Shown piece after piece: positions 8,703-17,693 of a DNA stretch of 64,000 nucleotides. Each line of letters starts with the position of its first letter. Positions within the stretch are counted from its first letter, which is position 1. Under the pieces are notes generated by a model. That model worked only from the letters and a program-made list of their open reading frames with translations. It ran no database searches and had not been told where the DNA came from. The stretch comes from Actinomyces sp. Marseille-P3109 (GTDB lineage: Bacteria > Actinomycetota > Actinomycetes > Actinomycetales > Actinomycetaceae): the NCBI RefSeq assembly GCF_900323545.1, contig NZ_OOHN01000008.1:2400932-2464931 (forward strand), read 5' to 3'. Both the position numbers and the translations under genes were made by a program.

Positions 8703-8888
8703 GCCGATGCCGGCCAGGACATCGCGCCCATTTTGTCCGCCTGGGACGACTTTGGAACCGGCTACGAGAAAAGCCGTCCGCGTTTGTGCTGGTCAGGGTA
8801 ATTTGCCTGCGCGTCGACCACCGGAGACGACGTCAAAGTCGTCCCCTGTGGACACTTTTCGGGCGACGAGGCCCCGTAGGCTGGTCGG

Positions 8889-11321
8889 GTGAGACCTCGA
8901 CGACGCCAACAACGCCTGGTGCGCGCGGTCGTGTACGTCCTCGTGCTGCTGGTGGTCATCGGCATGATCCTGACGATGGTGGGCTCGGCGCTCGCCGCCG
9001 CGGTCCCGACGGCGTCGGTATCCGACACCGCCTCGTCCTCGCGGCCGGCGCCGGTCGTCGTCCTGGGGACGAGCAATCTCACCTGGGCGGACCTGCGGTC
9101 CCAGGTCTCCGGCACTGCCACCGGCATCAGTGATGTCAGCGCAGCCGCCACCCACCTGTTGACCCTCGCCTCCGAGGGCGAGCCGATCAACCTCTCGGTG
9201 CGCACCCCTGCGGACCGCACCTGCCCGGCCGACGGCTGGCTCACCCTGGGCCGGGGCGCCCGAGCGAGCGCCGTCGAGCCGACCGATTCCTGCGCCGGCC
9301 CCGGCGCCGCCATCGCTGACAGCAGCGCCTCTCCCCTGGTTCGGGCACTCGGGCATGATGTCTCGATCCAGGCCGTCGGCCCCGGGGCACGGCTCGCCAC
9401 CGGAGCACCGGGGAGCTCGCCGAACACGTCCGTCTCCCTGGCGCCCTCCCTGCCCGAGGCCCTGTCCACCGGCTCCGACCTCACCATCGTCGACACGGCC
9501 GAGGGCTCCACCACCGACGCCGACCGGGTCGCCGCGCTGGACAAGGCCCTGCGCACGGTTCAGGAGCGGGCTCGCCCGGGCACCCGCATCGTCATCGCCT
9601 CCCTGGCGGACGACGAGGACCCCGGCCCCCAGATGGCGGTCCTCCCGGCAGGTACGACGAGCACCCGTGGCACCTCCGACGGGCTCGTCATCGGAACCTC
9701 GACGCACCGCCCCGGCCTGGCCCAGCTGACCGACCTCGCTCCCACCCTCACGCTCGCCCTGGCCGGCCGCAGCGACCCGGCCTTCGACGGTCAGGCCCTG
9801 GAGATACCCGCCGGCGGTAGCACGCCCAGCACCACCACCGCAGCACCCAACGACTCCCGCATCGCCCGGCTGGCCGATGACGCCCTGCACGCCCGCGCCT
9901 CACAGGCCACCGTCATCCCGGCCAGCGCCCTGCTTGTCGGGGCGGCCGTGGTGCTCCTGGTCTGGGCGGCCGTCGTTCTGCGCGATCCGGGAGCGGGCCG
10001 GCGTTCGGCGGTTCGCCGTCGGGTCGCCGGGGCGGCCACCCTCCTGAGTGCGCTGCCGACGGCGCTGCTGCTGGTCAATGCCGTCCCGTGGTGGCGCGTG
10101 GGGGCCCGAGCCGGCTCCCCCTCGCTGTGGACGCCGGCCGCAGCTCTGACCGCGGCCGTCGTGGTCGCGGCCTGTGTCGTCGGCCTGGCCGTCGGTATCG
10201 CGACGCAGGTGCGGCGACGCAAGCAGCTCCGCTCCGTCACCTCGCCGATTCCTTCGCCCTCAGCACGCGAGGCCGCGGCAGCCGCTGAGGCAGCCGGATC
10301 AGCCGATGCCCTCCCCGCCCGGGGGGTCGCCGCGGCAGAGCCGCAGCAGGACGAGGCTGACAACCCCAAGCCCTCCTCGTCGTCGCCTCCGCCCTCCAGC
10401 GGGGTGAGCCTGATGAGGCTGCTGGTCGTGGCGGCGATCCCGCTGGCGTGGCTGACGGACGCCGCTGCGGGCGCGCACCTGGCCTTCAACAACCCACTGG
10501 GTATGAACGCGGCGGTGGCGGGCCGTTTCTACGGGGTGTCCAATACGGCCTTCGCGCTCGCCGCGGGCGCGCTCGTCGTCGCCATCGCCGGGGTCTGGGA
10601 GGCGTTGGGCCGTGGCCGCCGAACCGCGCTGCTTATGACGAGCATGCTGGGCGGGGCGGCGCTGATCGTCGACGGAGCCCCCCAGCTGGGTGCGGACGTG
10701 GGCGGCGCCCTGACCCTGGTGCCGACGCTGGCCCTCCTCGGAGCGGGCCTGGCGGCCCTGCGTCTGAGCTGGCGGCGATGGCTGGCCATCGGGGCGACGA
10801 CGCTCCTGGTCGTGGGTGGTTTCGCCGCCGTCGATCTCATCCGGCCGGGTGGGCCCACGCATCTGGGACGCTTCGCCCGTCAGGTGGCGGACGGCTCCGC
10901 CGTCGGTGTGCTGGGGCGCAAGGCGTACGCACTGGTCGGCCCGTTCGTGACCCGGCCGGCGGCCGCGGCCGGCCTGGCCTGCGCGCTGGCCCTCCTCGCC
11001 GCGGCCCTGTGGTGGCTGCGCCGGCAAGTGCGGTCCTGGCGCGCCGGTACAAGCCCGTATGCCTGGCTCGCCCCCGCCGCCGACGGGGATATGCCACGCG
11101 GCCGGGGACGGGATTCCGGTTCCCGGCCGCGTGGCATGTCCCCGTCCGTGCAGTGGGGGGCGGTGGCACTGCGCGCGCTGGGGGTGCTGACGCTCGTGTC
11201 CGTCCTGGTCAACGACTCCGGCGTCACGATGGCGGGCTTCATCCTGGCGGCGGCGGCTCCGGCCCTGCTGTCGCTAGCACTGACCGAGAGCGATTCGGCC
11301 CCACGGCACATCGACGCCTGA
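8889..11321 (+). CDS. Large multi-pass membrane protein with extracytoplasmic domain
   Basis: An 810-aa protein of unassigned function. An N-terminal transmembrane helix (about 15-38) is followed by an extracytoplasmic domain of about 270 residues. Segments such as VVVLGTSNLTWADLR and CPADGWLTLGRGARA resemble a conserved actinobacterial family with an alkaline-phosphatase-like fold; that assignment is inferred. From about 340 there are eight or more membrane segments, including NAAVAGRFYGVSNTAFALA. A Ser/Pro/Glu-rich cytoplasmic linker lies at about 450-505. The GTG start at 8889 has TAGGCT 6 nt upstream (leaderless). Near the C-terminus a 65-bp palindromic repeat is read in frame. The neighbouring convergent GT2 gene hints at cell-envelope work. 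Confidence 0.75.
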   Translation: MRPRRRQQRLVRAVVYVLVLLVVIGMILTMVGSALAAAVPTASVSDTASSSRPAPVVVLGTSNLTWADLRSQVSGTATGISDVSAAATHLLTLASEGEPINLSVRTPADRTCPADGWLTLGRGARASAVEPTDSCAGPGAAIADSSASPLVRALGHDVSIQAVGPGARLATGAPGSSPNTSVSLAPSLPEALSTGSDLTIVDTAEGSTTDADRVAALDKALRTVQERARPGTRIVIASLADDEDPGPQMAVLPAGTTSTRGTSDGLVIGTSTHRPGLAQLTDLAPTLTLALAGRSDPAFDGQALEIPAGGSTPSTTTAAPNDSRIARLADDALHARASQATVIPASALLVGAAVVLLVWAAVVLRDPGAGRRSAVRRRVAGAATLLSALPTALLLVNAVPWWRVGARAGSPSLWTPAAALTAAVVVAACVVGLAVGIATQVRRRKQLRSVTSPIPSPSAREAAAAAEAAGSADALPARGVAAAEPQQDEADNPKPSSSSPPPSSGVSLMRLLVVAAIPLAWLTDAAAGAHLAFNNPLGMNAAVAGRFYGVSNTAFALAAGALVVAIAGVWEALGRGRRTALLMTSMLGGAALIVDGAPQLGADVGGALTLVPTLALLGAGLAALRLSWRRWLAIGATTLLVVGGFAAVDLIRPGGPTHLGRFARQVADGSAVGVLGRKAYALVGPFVTRPAAAAGLACALALLAAALWWLRRQVRSWRAGTSPYAWLAPAADGDMPRGRGRDSGSRPRGMSPSVQWGAVALRALGVLTLVSVLVNDSGVTMAGFILAAAAPALLSLALTESDSAPRHIDA
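11082..11146 (+). repeat. Palindromic repeat inserted inside a coding sequence
   Basis: A near-perfect 65-bp palindrome: 28-nt arms (11082-11109 and 11119-11146) with only two mismatches and a 9-nt loop. The motifs GGGGATATGCCACGCG and CGCGTGGCATGTCCCC relate it to the intergenic repeats at 6560, 25220 and 26001. Translation gives a Gly/Arg/Ser stretch that is hydrophilic and interrupts the region between two membrane segments of the 810-aa protein. It keeps the frame open. Confidence 0.75.
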
Positions 11322-11421
11322 CGCGACACCGGGGCGTGGCGCCGCATATCGACAGCGACGGGGTCAGCGAGCTCTCACGGCTCGGCGGCCCAAAGTCCGT
11401 CCTGGATGCGCTCCCGGCGCC

Positions 11422-12309
11422 TCAACCGTCGACGGCCTCCGACGCCGTGGCCTCCAAGCCGTCGACCTCATCGTGAGGCTTGTCGTCGGACTCGACGTCG
11501 TCGTCGGCCTTGGGCGCCGGCGGCACGGCGCGGTAGACGAAGAAGTGGTCCTGCTCGGCGGCCGCCTTCTCGAAGCTGTGGCGCGGCACGCGGTGGCGGC
11601 GCAGCTTGCGCCGGGTGACGGCCCGCAGGACGTCCTTGTACTGGGAGGCCCGGTGCATCGTGCCGGCCCGGTCATTGCCGGTGACACGGTGAGTGATGTC
11701 GCAGGGGACCTCGATGACCGCGAGCCCGGCCACGAGGACGTCGATCGTCAGGCCGACCTCGACCCCCCAGCCGTCAGCCAGGGGCACGGCCTTCTCGTAG
11801 GCCTCGCGGCTCAGACATCGTTGGCCGGACAACGGCGCCACGGGAGACCACCCGGTGGCGAGCGAGATGGCCCTCCTGGCCGCGCGCACGACCCGGCCGC
11901 GACCGCCGGCCCCGGCCTGCTTGGGGGGCACCGCGATGGACATGTCGGCGACGCCGTCGACGACCGGGGGGACCAGCTCGGCGCAGGAGGCGGCCGAGTC
12001 GCCCAGGTCGGCGTCGATGAACAGCAGGAGCCGGGCGGGCCCGTCGACGTAGTCGCGCATCGCGACGACGGAGGCCCCGGTCTCCATAGCGGAGGCCTTC
12101 CCGCGTGAGACGGAGTGGCGCACCGTGACAGCACCGGCGGCACGGGCATGGTCCTGGGTTCCGTCGGTCGATCCGTCATCGACGACAATGACGAGGTCCA
12201 CCCGCGGGATGGAGCGGCAGGCCCGAACAGTGGTGGCGATGCGCTCGGCCTCGTCCTTGGCGGGGATGACCACGGCAACGCGCTGGTCGGGGCGCTTGGT
12301 GGGACTCAC
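11422..12309 (-). CDS. Family 2 glycosyltransferase (glucosyl-3-phosphoglycerate synthase-like)
   Basis: Inverting nucleotide-sugar glycosyltransferase with a GT-A fold. Visible motifs are AVVIPAKDEAERI at the N-terminus, VVDDGSTDGT, the DXD-type FIDADLGD at about residue 92, and an acceptor-side GWGVEVGLTID. Overall it resembles actinobacterial glucosyl-3-phosphoglycerate synthases and polyprenol-sugar transferases. The C-terminal 40 residues are Asp/Glu-rich. Two starts compete: ATG at 12330 with GGAGG 5 nt upstream, and GTG at 12309 with TACCCT exactly 6 nt upstream (12316-12321). The second is chosen because the same GGCTACCCT-N6-start arrangement precedes pheA and the cytosine methyltransferase. 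The product is then 295 aa. Acceptor unknown. Confidence 0.83.
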   Translation of the reverse strand: MSPTKRPDQRVAVVIPAKDEAERIATTVRACRSIPRVDLVIVVDDGSTDGTQDHARAAGAVTVRHSVSRGKASAMETGASVVAMRDYVDGPARLLLFIDADLGDSAASCAELVPPVVDGVADMSIAVPPKQAGAGGRGRVVRAARRAISLATGWSPVAPLSGQRCLSREAYEKAVPLADGWGVEVGLTIDVLVAGLAVIEVPCDITHRVTGNDRAGTMHRASQYKDVLRAVTRRKLRRHRVPRHSFEKAAAEQDHFFVYRAVPPAPKADDDVESDDKPHDEVDGLEATASEAVDG

Positions 12310-12883
12310 ACCACCAGGGTAGCCAGACATGCGGCCTCCGGCCGACTCCTAAGTGACCCGTTGTCGCTCACCTTTTTTGTGATGACCGTCAAATTTCCGT
12401 GTTTTGTACGATTTGTTGCAGCATCACGGGGCCCTGCGCGGAACGCGCGTCTACCGCTACCGCGCCGGAGGCGCCTCCATCCTGCGCTGCGACACGCCGA
12501 GGAGACATTCACCGACAGCCAGACACCCACCCGCGCCCAGGCTTTCTTCAGTGATTTTGTGTCAAACCTTCATCATGGGACAACGGTCCCCGGAGAAACT
12601 GACAAATCTTGCAGCAAAGCAGCACATTGCCTGATCGAAACGCTAAAGTTGCCCGTTTCGGCACGTCACCCCCCTTTTCATGGCACAGTGAAGACATGGA
12701 GCCCGTCAATGGAGCCGGGTTCCGCCGACGCATCACGCGTCCTTTCGTGTGCCGGGGCGACACCCCTGCCGCCCCGGCACGCCCTGACCCCACCACTACC
12801 TCGTTGCCGACCCACCGCTGTCTCACCACGGCCCGTCCGACCACGTTTGCGCAGGCAGTGCCGGTTCCGCACCCACACGCGCC
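12310..12883. other. Intergenic, relatively AT-rich, no gene recognised
   Basis: Between the start of the glycosyltransferase gene and the 3' end of the DUF885 gene. Parts (12370-12425 and 12545-12665) are clearly less GC-rich than the surroundings. An inverted repeat CGAAACG (12636-12642) / CGTTTCG (12654-12660) could be an operator or small hairpin. Short open frames exist on both strands but show no codon bias or ribosome site that convinces. Confidence 0.4.
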
Positions 12884-14908
12884 TCAGTGCAAGACGCTTG
12901 CGAGGAGATCGAGCCCCACACTCCCCAGGTCGATGCCCCGGTTATGGAAGGCCCTCAGGTCCAGCTCGCCACCCTCGGCACGGGCCTGAGCCTGGGCACT
13001 GCGCCGGCCGGCCCGCCAGACCCGCTCGCCCACCGCGTAGGCCAGCGGCTGCGCCGGCCAGCCCAGGTGCCGGGAGACCTCGAAGCGCAGACGCCCCTCG
13101 GAGATCACCGTGTGATGGCGCAGCACGGCGGTGACGGTGGCCCGGTCCCACTCCCGGCTCGCACCGGGCAGAACCGCGACGTCGTCGGGCACGGGCAGGC
13201 GGGAGTGGACGCCCAGGTCCACCAGGACCCGGGCCAGGCGCCAGCGGCGCGCCGCCAGGCGGCCGAAGCGGTCCTCGGGCGTAGGCATGAGCCCGAGCTC
13301 GTCGGCGAGGGACTCGGCGTACAGGCCCCAGCCCTCGTCGCAGCCGGGCACGGAACCGAGATAGCGCTGCCAGGCGGTCAGCCGGGTGCTGGTGGCGTGC
13401 GCGCCGACGTGGACGTGGTGTCCGGGGACCGACTCGTGCAGGACCGTGGTCCGCTCCATCCACGGCCACACGATGCGCTCGCCGTCGGCCAAGGACCGTA
13501 GGACCATGCCGGGCCGGCGCTCCCCGCCGGTGCCGCGCGGCTCCTCGTAGTGGACCGCTCCGGCCCCGGGCTCGCCCAGACGCACGCAGGGGCGTCCCAG
13601 GCCGTCGGGCGGATCAAGGACCCGGCCGACGACAACGTCCCAGGCCTCGTCGGCGACCTCCTGCGCCCAGGTGATGTAGTCCTGCGGGCGCAGGGCCTGG
13701 GTCGGGTCGGCGCGCAGGTGCCGGTTGAGTTTGTTGGCGTCGGCACCGGGACCGAGGATGTCGACGGCGATGGCGTCCTGCTCGGCGATGACCCGGCCCA
13801 GCTCCTCGGTGGCCCAGGCGTAGGTCTCCTCGGGGTCGACCCGGGTCCCCAGGATGCGGCGCATCCACAGGGCGTGGCGCCGGCGTCCGACTCCCTCGGC
13901 CTGCGGCGCGCGCGGCGAGAGCGTGGTGCGCAGGTGCGAGGCGAAATCCAGGGCGGCGCGGCGGGCGAGGATGTCGGCCTCCTGCAGCTGGACGTGCAGG
14001 GTGGCCGGCAGGTCCTCGGGCAGGCCCCGGGTGCGGCGGCGGGCGAGGTCGCGCGCCTGTCCGGCGACGACGTCGACCTGGCTGAGCGGGGCGATGGCGC
14101 CGGCCTCGGCGGAGGCGGCCAGGGAGGCGGCCAGCCCCTCCAGGGCGGCGGGCAGCGCCTCCAGGCGGGTGCGGTGCAGGTTCCAGGCGTCCTCCCACTT
14201 CGCCTCGGCCTCGGCCAGGTCCGCCTCATCGGAGCCGGCGCGGTCAGGGGCCTCGGGGGGCCGGTGCAGCTGCCGGGCGATCTGCTGGAAGGGCGAGGAG
14301 AGAAAACCGAGGTTGCCGCCCTCCTCCCCGGCGGAGATGAACTGGATGGAGGTCTCCAGACGCTCCAGGAGGTGGCGGCGCAGGAGCTCGTCGGAGCCGG
14401 TCGAGCGGTCGACGGCGGCCACGCGGTGACGCAGGGAGCGCTCGGCGCTGAGACGCTCGGCCAGGCCCGCGGGCGAGTAGTCGGGCAGGATGGCGCCGCC
14501 GGGCAGGCCAGTGCGGGCCGCCGCCTCGGGGTCGTGGGCGCACAGGAGCATGGCGTACTCGTCGGCGAGGTCACGCAGGACGACGCCGGCAGCGGCGGTC
14601 TCCGAGGGGGAGCGGACGGAGGAGCGGCTGATGGCCTGGGCGGAGGTGTGGGCGGCGGTGGCGGTGGGAGCGGCCGCCTCCACCTCGCGCACGCCCAGGG
14701 GGGCGCCGGTCGCACTGACGGGGCGCCACGTCCCGGAGCTCGGGTGCTGGGGGTAGACCGGTGGACGCTCGGGTGGCCCGGTGCTGACCGGGATGGCAGT
14801 GGGCGCAGGGACGGTGCCCGCGCCTGCGGTTCGCGCATCCTGATCGTGGGAGTCGGTTGGAGATGCGGCGGTTTCGGAATGAGGACGGTTCGCGGGGTCA
14901 GTGGTCAT
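12884..14908 (-). CDS. DUF885 family protein (putative zinc-dependent peptidase)
   Basis: Large cytoplasmic protein (674 aa) of the DUF885 family. The diagnostic HESVPGHHVHVG segment (about residue 490) looks like a metallopeptidase HExxxxH-type zinc site, and related proteins are classed as putative carboxypeptidases or dipeptidases; activity is inferred. The first 95 residues are an Ala/Thr/Pro-rich extension not expected in the family, and the conserved region starts around LRDLADEYAMLL. Start ATG at 14908 has AAAGG about 10 nt upstream. Stands alone, with long gene-poor spacers on both sides. Confidence 0.82.
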   Translation of the reverse strand: MTTDPANRPHSETAASPTDSHDQDARTAGAGTVPAPTAIPVSTGPPERPPVYPQHPSSGTWRPVSATGAPLGVREVEAAAPTATAAHTSAQAISRSSVRSPSETAAAGVVLRDLADEYAMLLCAHDPEAAARTGLPGGAILPDYSPAGLAERLSAERSLRHRVAAVDRSTGSDELLRRHLLERLETSIQFISAGEEGGNLGFLSSPFQQIARQLHRPPEAPDRAGSDEADLAEAEAKWEDAWNLHRTRLEALPAALEGLAASLAASAEAGAIAPLSQVDVVAGQARDLARRRTRGLPEDLPATLHVQLQEADILARRAALDFASHLRTTLSPRAPQAEGVGRRRHALWMRRILGTRVDPEETYAWATEELGRVIAEQDAIAVDILGPGADANKLNRHLRADPTQALRPQDYITWAQEVADEAWDVVVGRVLDPPDGLGRPCVRLGEPGAGAVHYEEPRGTGGERRPGMVLRSLADGERIVWPWMERTTVLHESVPGHHVHVGAHATSTRLTAWQRYLGSVPGCDEGWGLYAESLADELGLMPTPEDRFGRLAARRWRLARVLVDLGVHSRLPVPDDVAVLPGASREWDRATVTAVLRHHTVISEGRLRFEVSRHLGWPAQPLAYAVGERVWRAGRRSAQAQARAEGGELDLRAFHNRGIDLGSVGLDLLASVLH

Positions 14909-15239
14909 GACAACAGGCCTTTCGCTTCACTCGCCGCGTGGCGGGCGGGCCCGGCGGCGACGCTGCCGTCCCAACAGAGTGCCAGGAACCGAATTCAAGG
15001 TCCATAGGCATCATGGATCTGACAGCGAACAGGATCGGATGAGTTGAGGTGCAGCCTCGCGCTGCCGGGAGACAGCGGGTGTCACTGGGAACTGGCATTG
15101 AGCAGGGACCCGACTGACGAGACTCAACGACGAGCCTGAGCGGGACCCCTCGGCGACGGGTTCGGAGATCTGATGCTCCCCGAGACCCTCCGACCGACGC
15201 TGACGGATTTCGAGACGTCAGCGGATGGTCAGCGAATGG

Positions 15240-15356
15240 TCACTGGGCGGCGGTCGACCGGCATCGATGGCGCCGGCTGGACGACCGGCCGGAGCACGGC
15301 AGCGTCACGCGCATCGGCGTCGACCGCAGTGCGGAGCCGCAAGCGGTACGCGTCAT
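15240..15356 (-). CDS. Possible small protein (38 aa), low confidence
   Basis: Short frame starting at an ATG preceded by GAAAGGAGCACTG, a good Shine-Dalgarno sequence, and lying about 75 nt downstream of a promoter-like TTGACA-N18-TTGAAT pair. The peptide is basic, with several Arg and Ser and two Cys (MTRTACGSALRS at the start). No homology is recognised. An overlapping frame also reads plausibly, so it may be a relic of a longer gene. Confidence 0.22.
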   Translation of the reverse strand: MTRTACGSALRSTPMRVTLPCSGRSSSRRHRCRSTAAQ

Positions 15357-15624
15357 CAGTGCTCCTTTCATGCCGGACGGGCCGGGAGCATCCCGGCGCC
15401 GCTGAGGCGTTCGTCGTGCTGTGATGGACTTGAGATGATTCAAGGCCGCCGCGGCAGGGGGTGTCAAGGCTCTGACCCCCAAGGTTCACCCGTACCGATA
15501 TCCGCGCTGGTCAGGGGCGGTCTCAGTGACCGTCCGACGTCGTTGCGCTACCGCCATTGGCAACGTTAACAAGCAAGCGACCGCAACCCTCCCGGGCCGG
15601 ACCCCCGAGTCTCGGAACGACCAC

Positions 15625-15664
15625 ATCGTGGTCACTCGCGGTTGATCGTGGTCTCTCGCGGTTG
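15625..15664 (+). repeat. Two tandem 20-bp direct repeats
   Basis: ATCGTGGTCACTCGCGGTTG is followed immediately by the same 20-mer with one change (ACTCG to TCTCG). They lie 57 bp upstream of the TetR promoter. They could be binding sites for a further regulator or a slippage product. Confidence 0.6.
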
Positions 15665-15720
15665 ACGGCGTCGGCGAAGCGCGAGTACTCCGCATCCCGG
15701 GCGGCACCCGAAGGCTCGCC

Positions 15721-15755
15721 TTGACAGATAGGTGAACTAAGTTAACCTACTTAGT
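15721..15755 (+). promoter_or_regulatory. TetR promoter with overlapping palindromic operator
   Basis: A -35 TTGACA (15721-15726) and a -10-like TAACCT (15743-15748) with a 16-nt spacer put the transcript start at or next to the GTG at 15756, so the mRNA is probably leaderless. A 21-bp palindrome (15729-15749; arms TAGGT and AACT against AGTT and ACCTA) fills the spacer and covers the -10. This is the expected arrangement for autorepression by the TetR protein encoded immediately downstream. Confidence 0.75.
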
Positions 15756-16313
15756 GTGAAGATAGACCGGCGCAGCACGGACACCCGTCAGCGGCTCATC
15801 GACACCACCCTGGACCTCATCGAGACCCACGGGTGGAGCGAGGTGACGCTGGGCGGCGTGGCCCGCGCCTGCGGGGTGACCGCACCTGCCTGCTACAAGC
15901 ACTTCCCGTCCAAGACCAGCCTCTTCGAGGCGGCGGCCCGCCAGCTGTCCACATCGCTGGGCGCGCGCGCCGGCGCCCTGGTCCGGGACGACCCGCTCGA
16001 GTCGCTGGTCGGCATCGGGTCCCTCCTGGTGGACATGGCCGCCGAGCACCCTCGGCTCTTCGAGTTCAACCAGGTCAGCCCCGCCGCCGTTGCGGCCTTC
16101 GACCACCCGGACGAGCACCCGCTACTGGCCCTCACCCGCGGCGAGGTCGAGCGGTTGGCCGCGCAACGGGGAACCGACCCGGAATCGCTTCACCTCCTAG
16201 TGTGGTCCTGCCTGCAGGGCTACACCCAGCTCATCGCCGCCGGCGCCACCGCCGCCGACGCCACCTTCATGCGCGCAGCCCTGCGCGCCATCGTCACGAT
16301 AGGAGACAGCTGA
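15756..16313 (+). CDS. TetR/AcrR family transcriptional repressor
   Basis: A 185-aa one-component regulator. The N-terminal helix-turn-helix covers about residues 10-55 (TRQRLIDTTLDLIETHGW, then VARACGVTAPACYKHFPSK), followed by an alpha-helical ligand-binding domain. The GTG start lies 7 nt after the -10-like hexamer. A palindromic operator sits on its own promoter, so autorepression is likely. The TGA overlaps the ATG of the next gene (TGATG), making a two-gene operon with a flavodoxin-fold oxidoreductase. The natural inducer is probably a quinone or other electrophile, by analogy with similar pairs. Confidence 0.9.
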   Translation: MKIDRRSTDTRQRLIDTTLDLIETHGWSEVTLGGVARACGVTAPACYKHFPSKTSLFEAAARQLSTSLGARAGALVRDDPLESLVGIGSLLVDMAAEHPRLFEFNQVSPAAVAAFDHPDEHPLLALTRGEVERLAAQRGTDPESLHLLVWSCLQGYTQLIAAGATAADATFMRAALRAIVTIGDS

Positions 16314-16924
16314 TGACCGCCAAGAACACTCTCAAGACAACGGGCGACCGCACCCTCATCGTGTACGCCCACCCCTACGACGGCTCCTTCAACCACGCCG
16401 TGCTCGAGGCCGCCACCTCCGCCCTGGACAAGGCGGGCAAGCCCTACGACGTCGTCGACCTCTACGCCGACGGCTTCGATCCGCGCTACACCGCCGAGGA
16501 GCTGGCCCTCTTCGCCGAGGGCGGCACGCTGGACCCGCTGGTGAGCCATTACCAGAAGCTCATTGAGGGCGCCTCGCGCATCATCTTCATCTGCCCGATC
16601 TGGTGGAGTGAGGTGCCCGCCATCGTCAAGGGCTTCGTGGACAAGATCATGAAGCAGCGCTGGGCGTACCACGCGACGACCTCGGGGGTGAAGGGGCACC
16701 TCGGCCACATCAAGCAGGTCCTGGTGCTCACCACCTCGACCTCCCCCACCTGGTACCTGCGCCGGTTCTGCGGCAACTACGTCGGCTCGGTGTTCCTGGG
16801 CGCCGCCATCAAGCAGCTGGGCATGCACGGACGGTCGTGGGTCAATTTCGGCAAGGTCGGTAAGGCCAGCCGAGGCCAGCACAAGAAGCACCTCAAGAAC
16901 GTCGCCCGCCTCGCGGTGAAGTGA
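16313..16924 (+). CDS. NAD(P)H dehydrogenase (quinone), flavodoxin-like fold
   Basis: Predicted FMN- or FAD-dependent NAD(P)H:acceptor oxidoreductase of the NQO1/MdaB/KefF-like family (203 aa). Motifs include VYAHPYDGSFNHAVLEAA at about residue 17 (phosphate-binding loop) and FICPIWWSEVPAIVKGFVDK at about residue 88, the W-P-flavin segment. AGGAG precedes the ATG, which overlaps the stop of the TetR gene. It is therefore translated and regulated with that repressor. Probable role is two-electron reduction of quinones or other electrophiles. The electron acceptor is not known. Confidence 0.88.
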   Translation: MTAKNTLKTTGDRTLIVYAHPYDGSFNHAVLEAATSALDKAGKPYDVVDLYADGFDPRYTAEELALFAEGGTLDPLVSHYQKLIEGASRIIFICPIWWSEVPAIVKGFVDKIMKQRWAYHATTSGVKGHLGHIKQVLVLTTSTSPTWYLRRFCGNYVGSVFLGAAIKQLGMHGRSWVNFGKVGKASRGQHKKHLKNVARLAVK

Positions 16925-16927
16925 CGT

Positions 16928-17683
16928 ATGAGCCCCGCCGCGAGTATCACCGCAGAGCGCCAGGCCGACCTGAACTCGGGACGAGACGAGTCCCGAACAC
17001 TGGCAGAGATCCTGGCCATCACCCACTCCACCCTTTTGACGCAGGTGGTGCCGGATGCATCAGAGGATCTGGTTGAAGCGGCCAAGCATGCCGACTCGCT
17101 CGGCATCCTGGCTCGCATGCAGACCATGGGAGAAGCGCTGTGTACGCACCTTGGTCGCTCTGCCTGCCTGGATCTCGCCGACCACCCGGCCGACACCGTC
17201 CGGGGCTGGGCAGTCTTCGCCCTGGTCTCCCGGGAGAAGGACGCCGACGTCGACACGCTGTTGACCCTGGCACGACCGGCCGCGGACGACCCGCACTTCG
17301 GAGTGCGCGAGTGGTCATGGATGGCGGTGCGTCCGCACTTGGTGCCCCAGCTCGACGAGGCGATCCGAGCGCTGCGGCCATGGACCTCAGAACCCTCGGA
17401 GCGCATTCGGCGCTTCGCCAGCGAGGCGCTACGTCCACGCGGTGTGTGGGCACGGCACATCCCCGCGCTCAAGAAGGAGCCTGAGCGGGGCCTTCCGCTG
17501 CTCGAGCCGCTGCGTGCCGACTCCTCCCGCTATGTGCAGGACTCAGTGGCGAACTGGGTACACGACGCCTCCAAGACACAGCCCGCCTGGGCCATTGGGC
17601 TCTGCGAGCGTTGGCAGGAGGAGTCGTCCACCCCGGCCACTGAACGGATCATCAAGCGAGCACTGCGCTCGATCCGGCGGTGA
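16928..17683 (+). CDS. DNA alkylation repair (AlkD-like) HEAT-repeat protein
   Basis: A 251-aa all-helical protein that resembles the AlkD/AlkC superfamily of HEAT-like-repeat DNA glycosylases. Those proteins remove 3- and 7-alkylpurines. Recognisable stretches are FGVREWSWMAVRPHL (about 120), SERIRRFASEALRPRGVW (about 160) and VQDSVANWVHDASKTQPAW (about 200). It starts 3 bp after the oxidoreductase gene and may be co-transcribed with it. The sequence is consistent with the WxxxxDxxD-poor subgroup, so glycosylase activity is inferred rather than shown. Confidence 0.72.
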   Translation: MSPAASITAERQADLNSGRDESRTLAEILAITHSTLLTQVVPDASEDLVEAAKHADSLGILARMQTMGEALCTHLGRSACLDLADHPADTVRGWAVFALVSREKDADVDTLLTLARPAADDPHFGVREWSWMAVRPHLVPQLDEAIRALRPWTSEPSERIRRFASEALRPRGVWARHIPALKKEPERGLPLLEPLRADSSRYVQDSVANWVHDASKTQPAWAIGLCERWQEESSTPATERIIKRALRSIRR

Positions 17684-17693
17684 TGGGGACTGG

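Larger units (their letters stand above)
14909..15720. other. Long intergenic region with a possible small transcript and a 20-bp tandem repeat
   Basis: An 812-bp stretch without a confident gene. On the minus strand a promoter-like pair TTGACA (15462-15467) and TTGAAT (15438-15443) with an 18-nt spacer points at a small reading frame at 15240-15356. On the plus strand side a 20-bp unit beginning ATCGTGGTC is repeated in tandem at 15625-15644 and 15645-15664 with one mismatch. The rest shows nothing recognisable. Confidence 0.4.

Noticed and set aside
9791..10492. Minus-strand frame inside the 810-aa membrane protein
   Set aside because: Ala/Arg/Thr-rich shadow of a real membrane protein gene.
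15625..15664. Short tandem repeat as a CRISPR
   Set aside because: Only two adjoining 20-mers with no spacer between them and no cas genes.
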